NCBI GenBank assembly: GCA_006738865.1
Contig: AP019701.1
Coordinates: forward strand, 2,538,001 to 2,602,000
Reading direction: 5' to 3'
Source: Allostella sp. ATCC 35155
GTDB taxonomy: Bacteria > Pseudomonadota > Alphaproteobacteria > ATCC43930 > Allostellaceae
DNA: 64,000 nt
The notes under the pieces were generated by a model, which saw only the letters and a list, made by a program, of their open reading frames with translations, was not told where the DNA came from and ran no database searches. Shown one piece after another: positions 63,959-64,000 of this stretch; within the stretch, counting starts at the first letter, position 1; each line of letters opens with the position of its first letter. The translations under genes and the position numbers were made by a program.

Positions 63959-64000
63959 TCAGCCCTTCATCAGGTTGATGTCCTCGACCGCGATCGAGCC
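63959..64000 (-). CDS. nuoK: NADH-quinone oxidoreductase subunit K (3' end only)
   Basis: The last 13 codons before a TGA stop read [13 protein letters not shown] on the minus strand. This is the conserved C-terminus of NuoK, just upstream of nuoL in the usual nuoK-L-M-N order. The rest lies beyond the window. Confidence 0.9.
   Translation of the reverse strand, partial: GSIAVEDINLMKG

Noticed and set aside
60094-63978. A 1294-codon open frame on the plus strand, rich in His, Asp, Glu and Arg
   Set aside because: It is antisense to nuoL/nuoM/nuoN. The composition is the mirror image of hydrophobic membrane helices, not a real charged protein.

Overview
This 64 kb window is a gene-dense, high-GC chromosomal segment from an alphaproteobacterium, most likely of the Rhodospirillales or a related free-living lineage. 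The evidence is the alphaproteobacterial GAAC-N7-GAAC LexA box, LpxI instead of LpxH, the short ProS without an editing insert, DUF1467, separate trpE and trpG genes, and a long run of core genes in an order familiar from this class. No tRNA, rRNA, CRISPR array or insertion sequence was seen.

Layout. 1-10 kb (+): the end of a parvulin-type chaperone gene, trpE, then trpG-trpD-trpC-moaC-moeA-mepA joined by stop/start overlaps. trpE is separated from trpG by two minus-strand genes, a GT11 fucosyltransferase and a divergent polysaccharide deacetylase. 10-16 kb: lexA with its own SOS box, a comEC-like gene on the other strand, gltX, gltA and a 63-residue membrane protein. 16-20 kb: gloA, then a gnnA-gnnB-type pair and an MFS transporter. 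20-35 kb (-): the envelope and translation supercluster rpsB-tsf-pyrH-frr-uppS-cdsA-dxr-rseP-bamA-skp-lpxD-fabZ-lpxA-lpxI-lpxB. 35-47 kb (-): a half-PPDK protein and a PhoU-like partner, a GT2 enzyme, dnaE, an M20 peptidase, lolD, lolC and proS. 47-55 kb: an accessory block holding a GST, an AzgA-type purine permease, a possible structured RNA, a DUF2306 protein and a LacI-regulated ABC importer. 55-64 kb (-): nuoK(partial)-nuoL-nuoM-nuoN-birA-coaX-rnj-mce-DUF1467.

How the genes fit together. The centre of the window makes and exports the outer membrane. LpxA/D/I/B make the lipid A precursor, FabZ supplies acyl-ACP, and Skp and BamA handle outer-membrane proteins. RseP senses envelope stress, Dxr, UppS and CdsA make isoprenoid carrier and phospholipid precursors, and LolCD exports lipoproteins. 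The gnnAB pair beside the lpx genes suggests that the lipid A backbone contains 2,3-diaminoglucose with amide-linked acyl chains.

The strongest candidate for an undescribed system is the 4-bp-overlapping pair at 34.8-38.4 kb. A pyruvate-phosphate-dikinase-like protein keeps its ATP-grasp and phosphohistidine domains but has no PEP/pyruvate domain, and it is encoded with a 645-residue protein whose C-terminus looks PhoU-like. Other signals are regulatory: a three-way-junction leader before rpsB, two LacI-type operators 21 bp apart, an 18-bp stem between a solute-binding protein gene and its permease gene, and a possible structured RNA in the only gene-free stretch over 300 bp.
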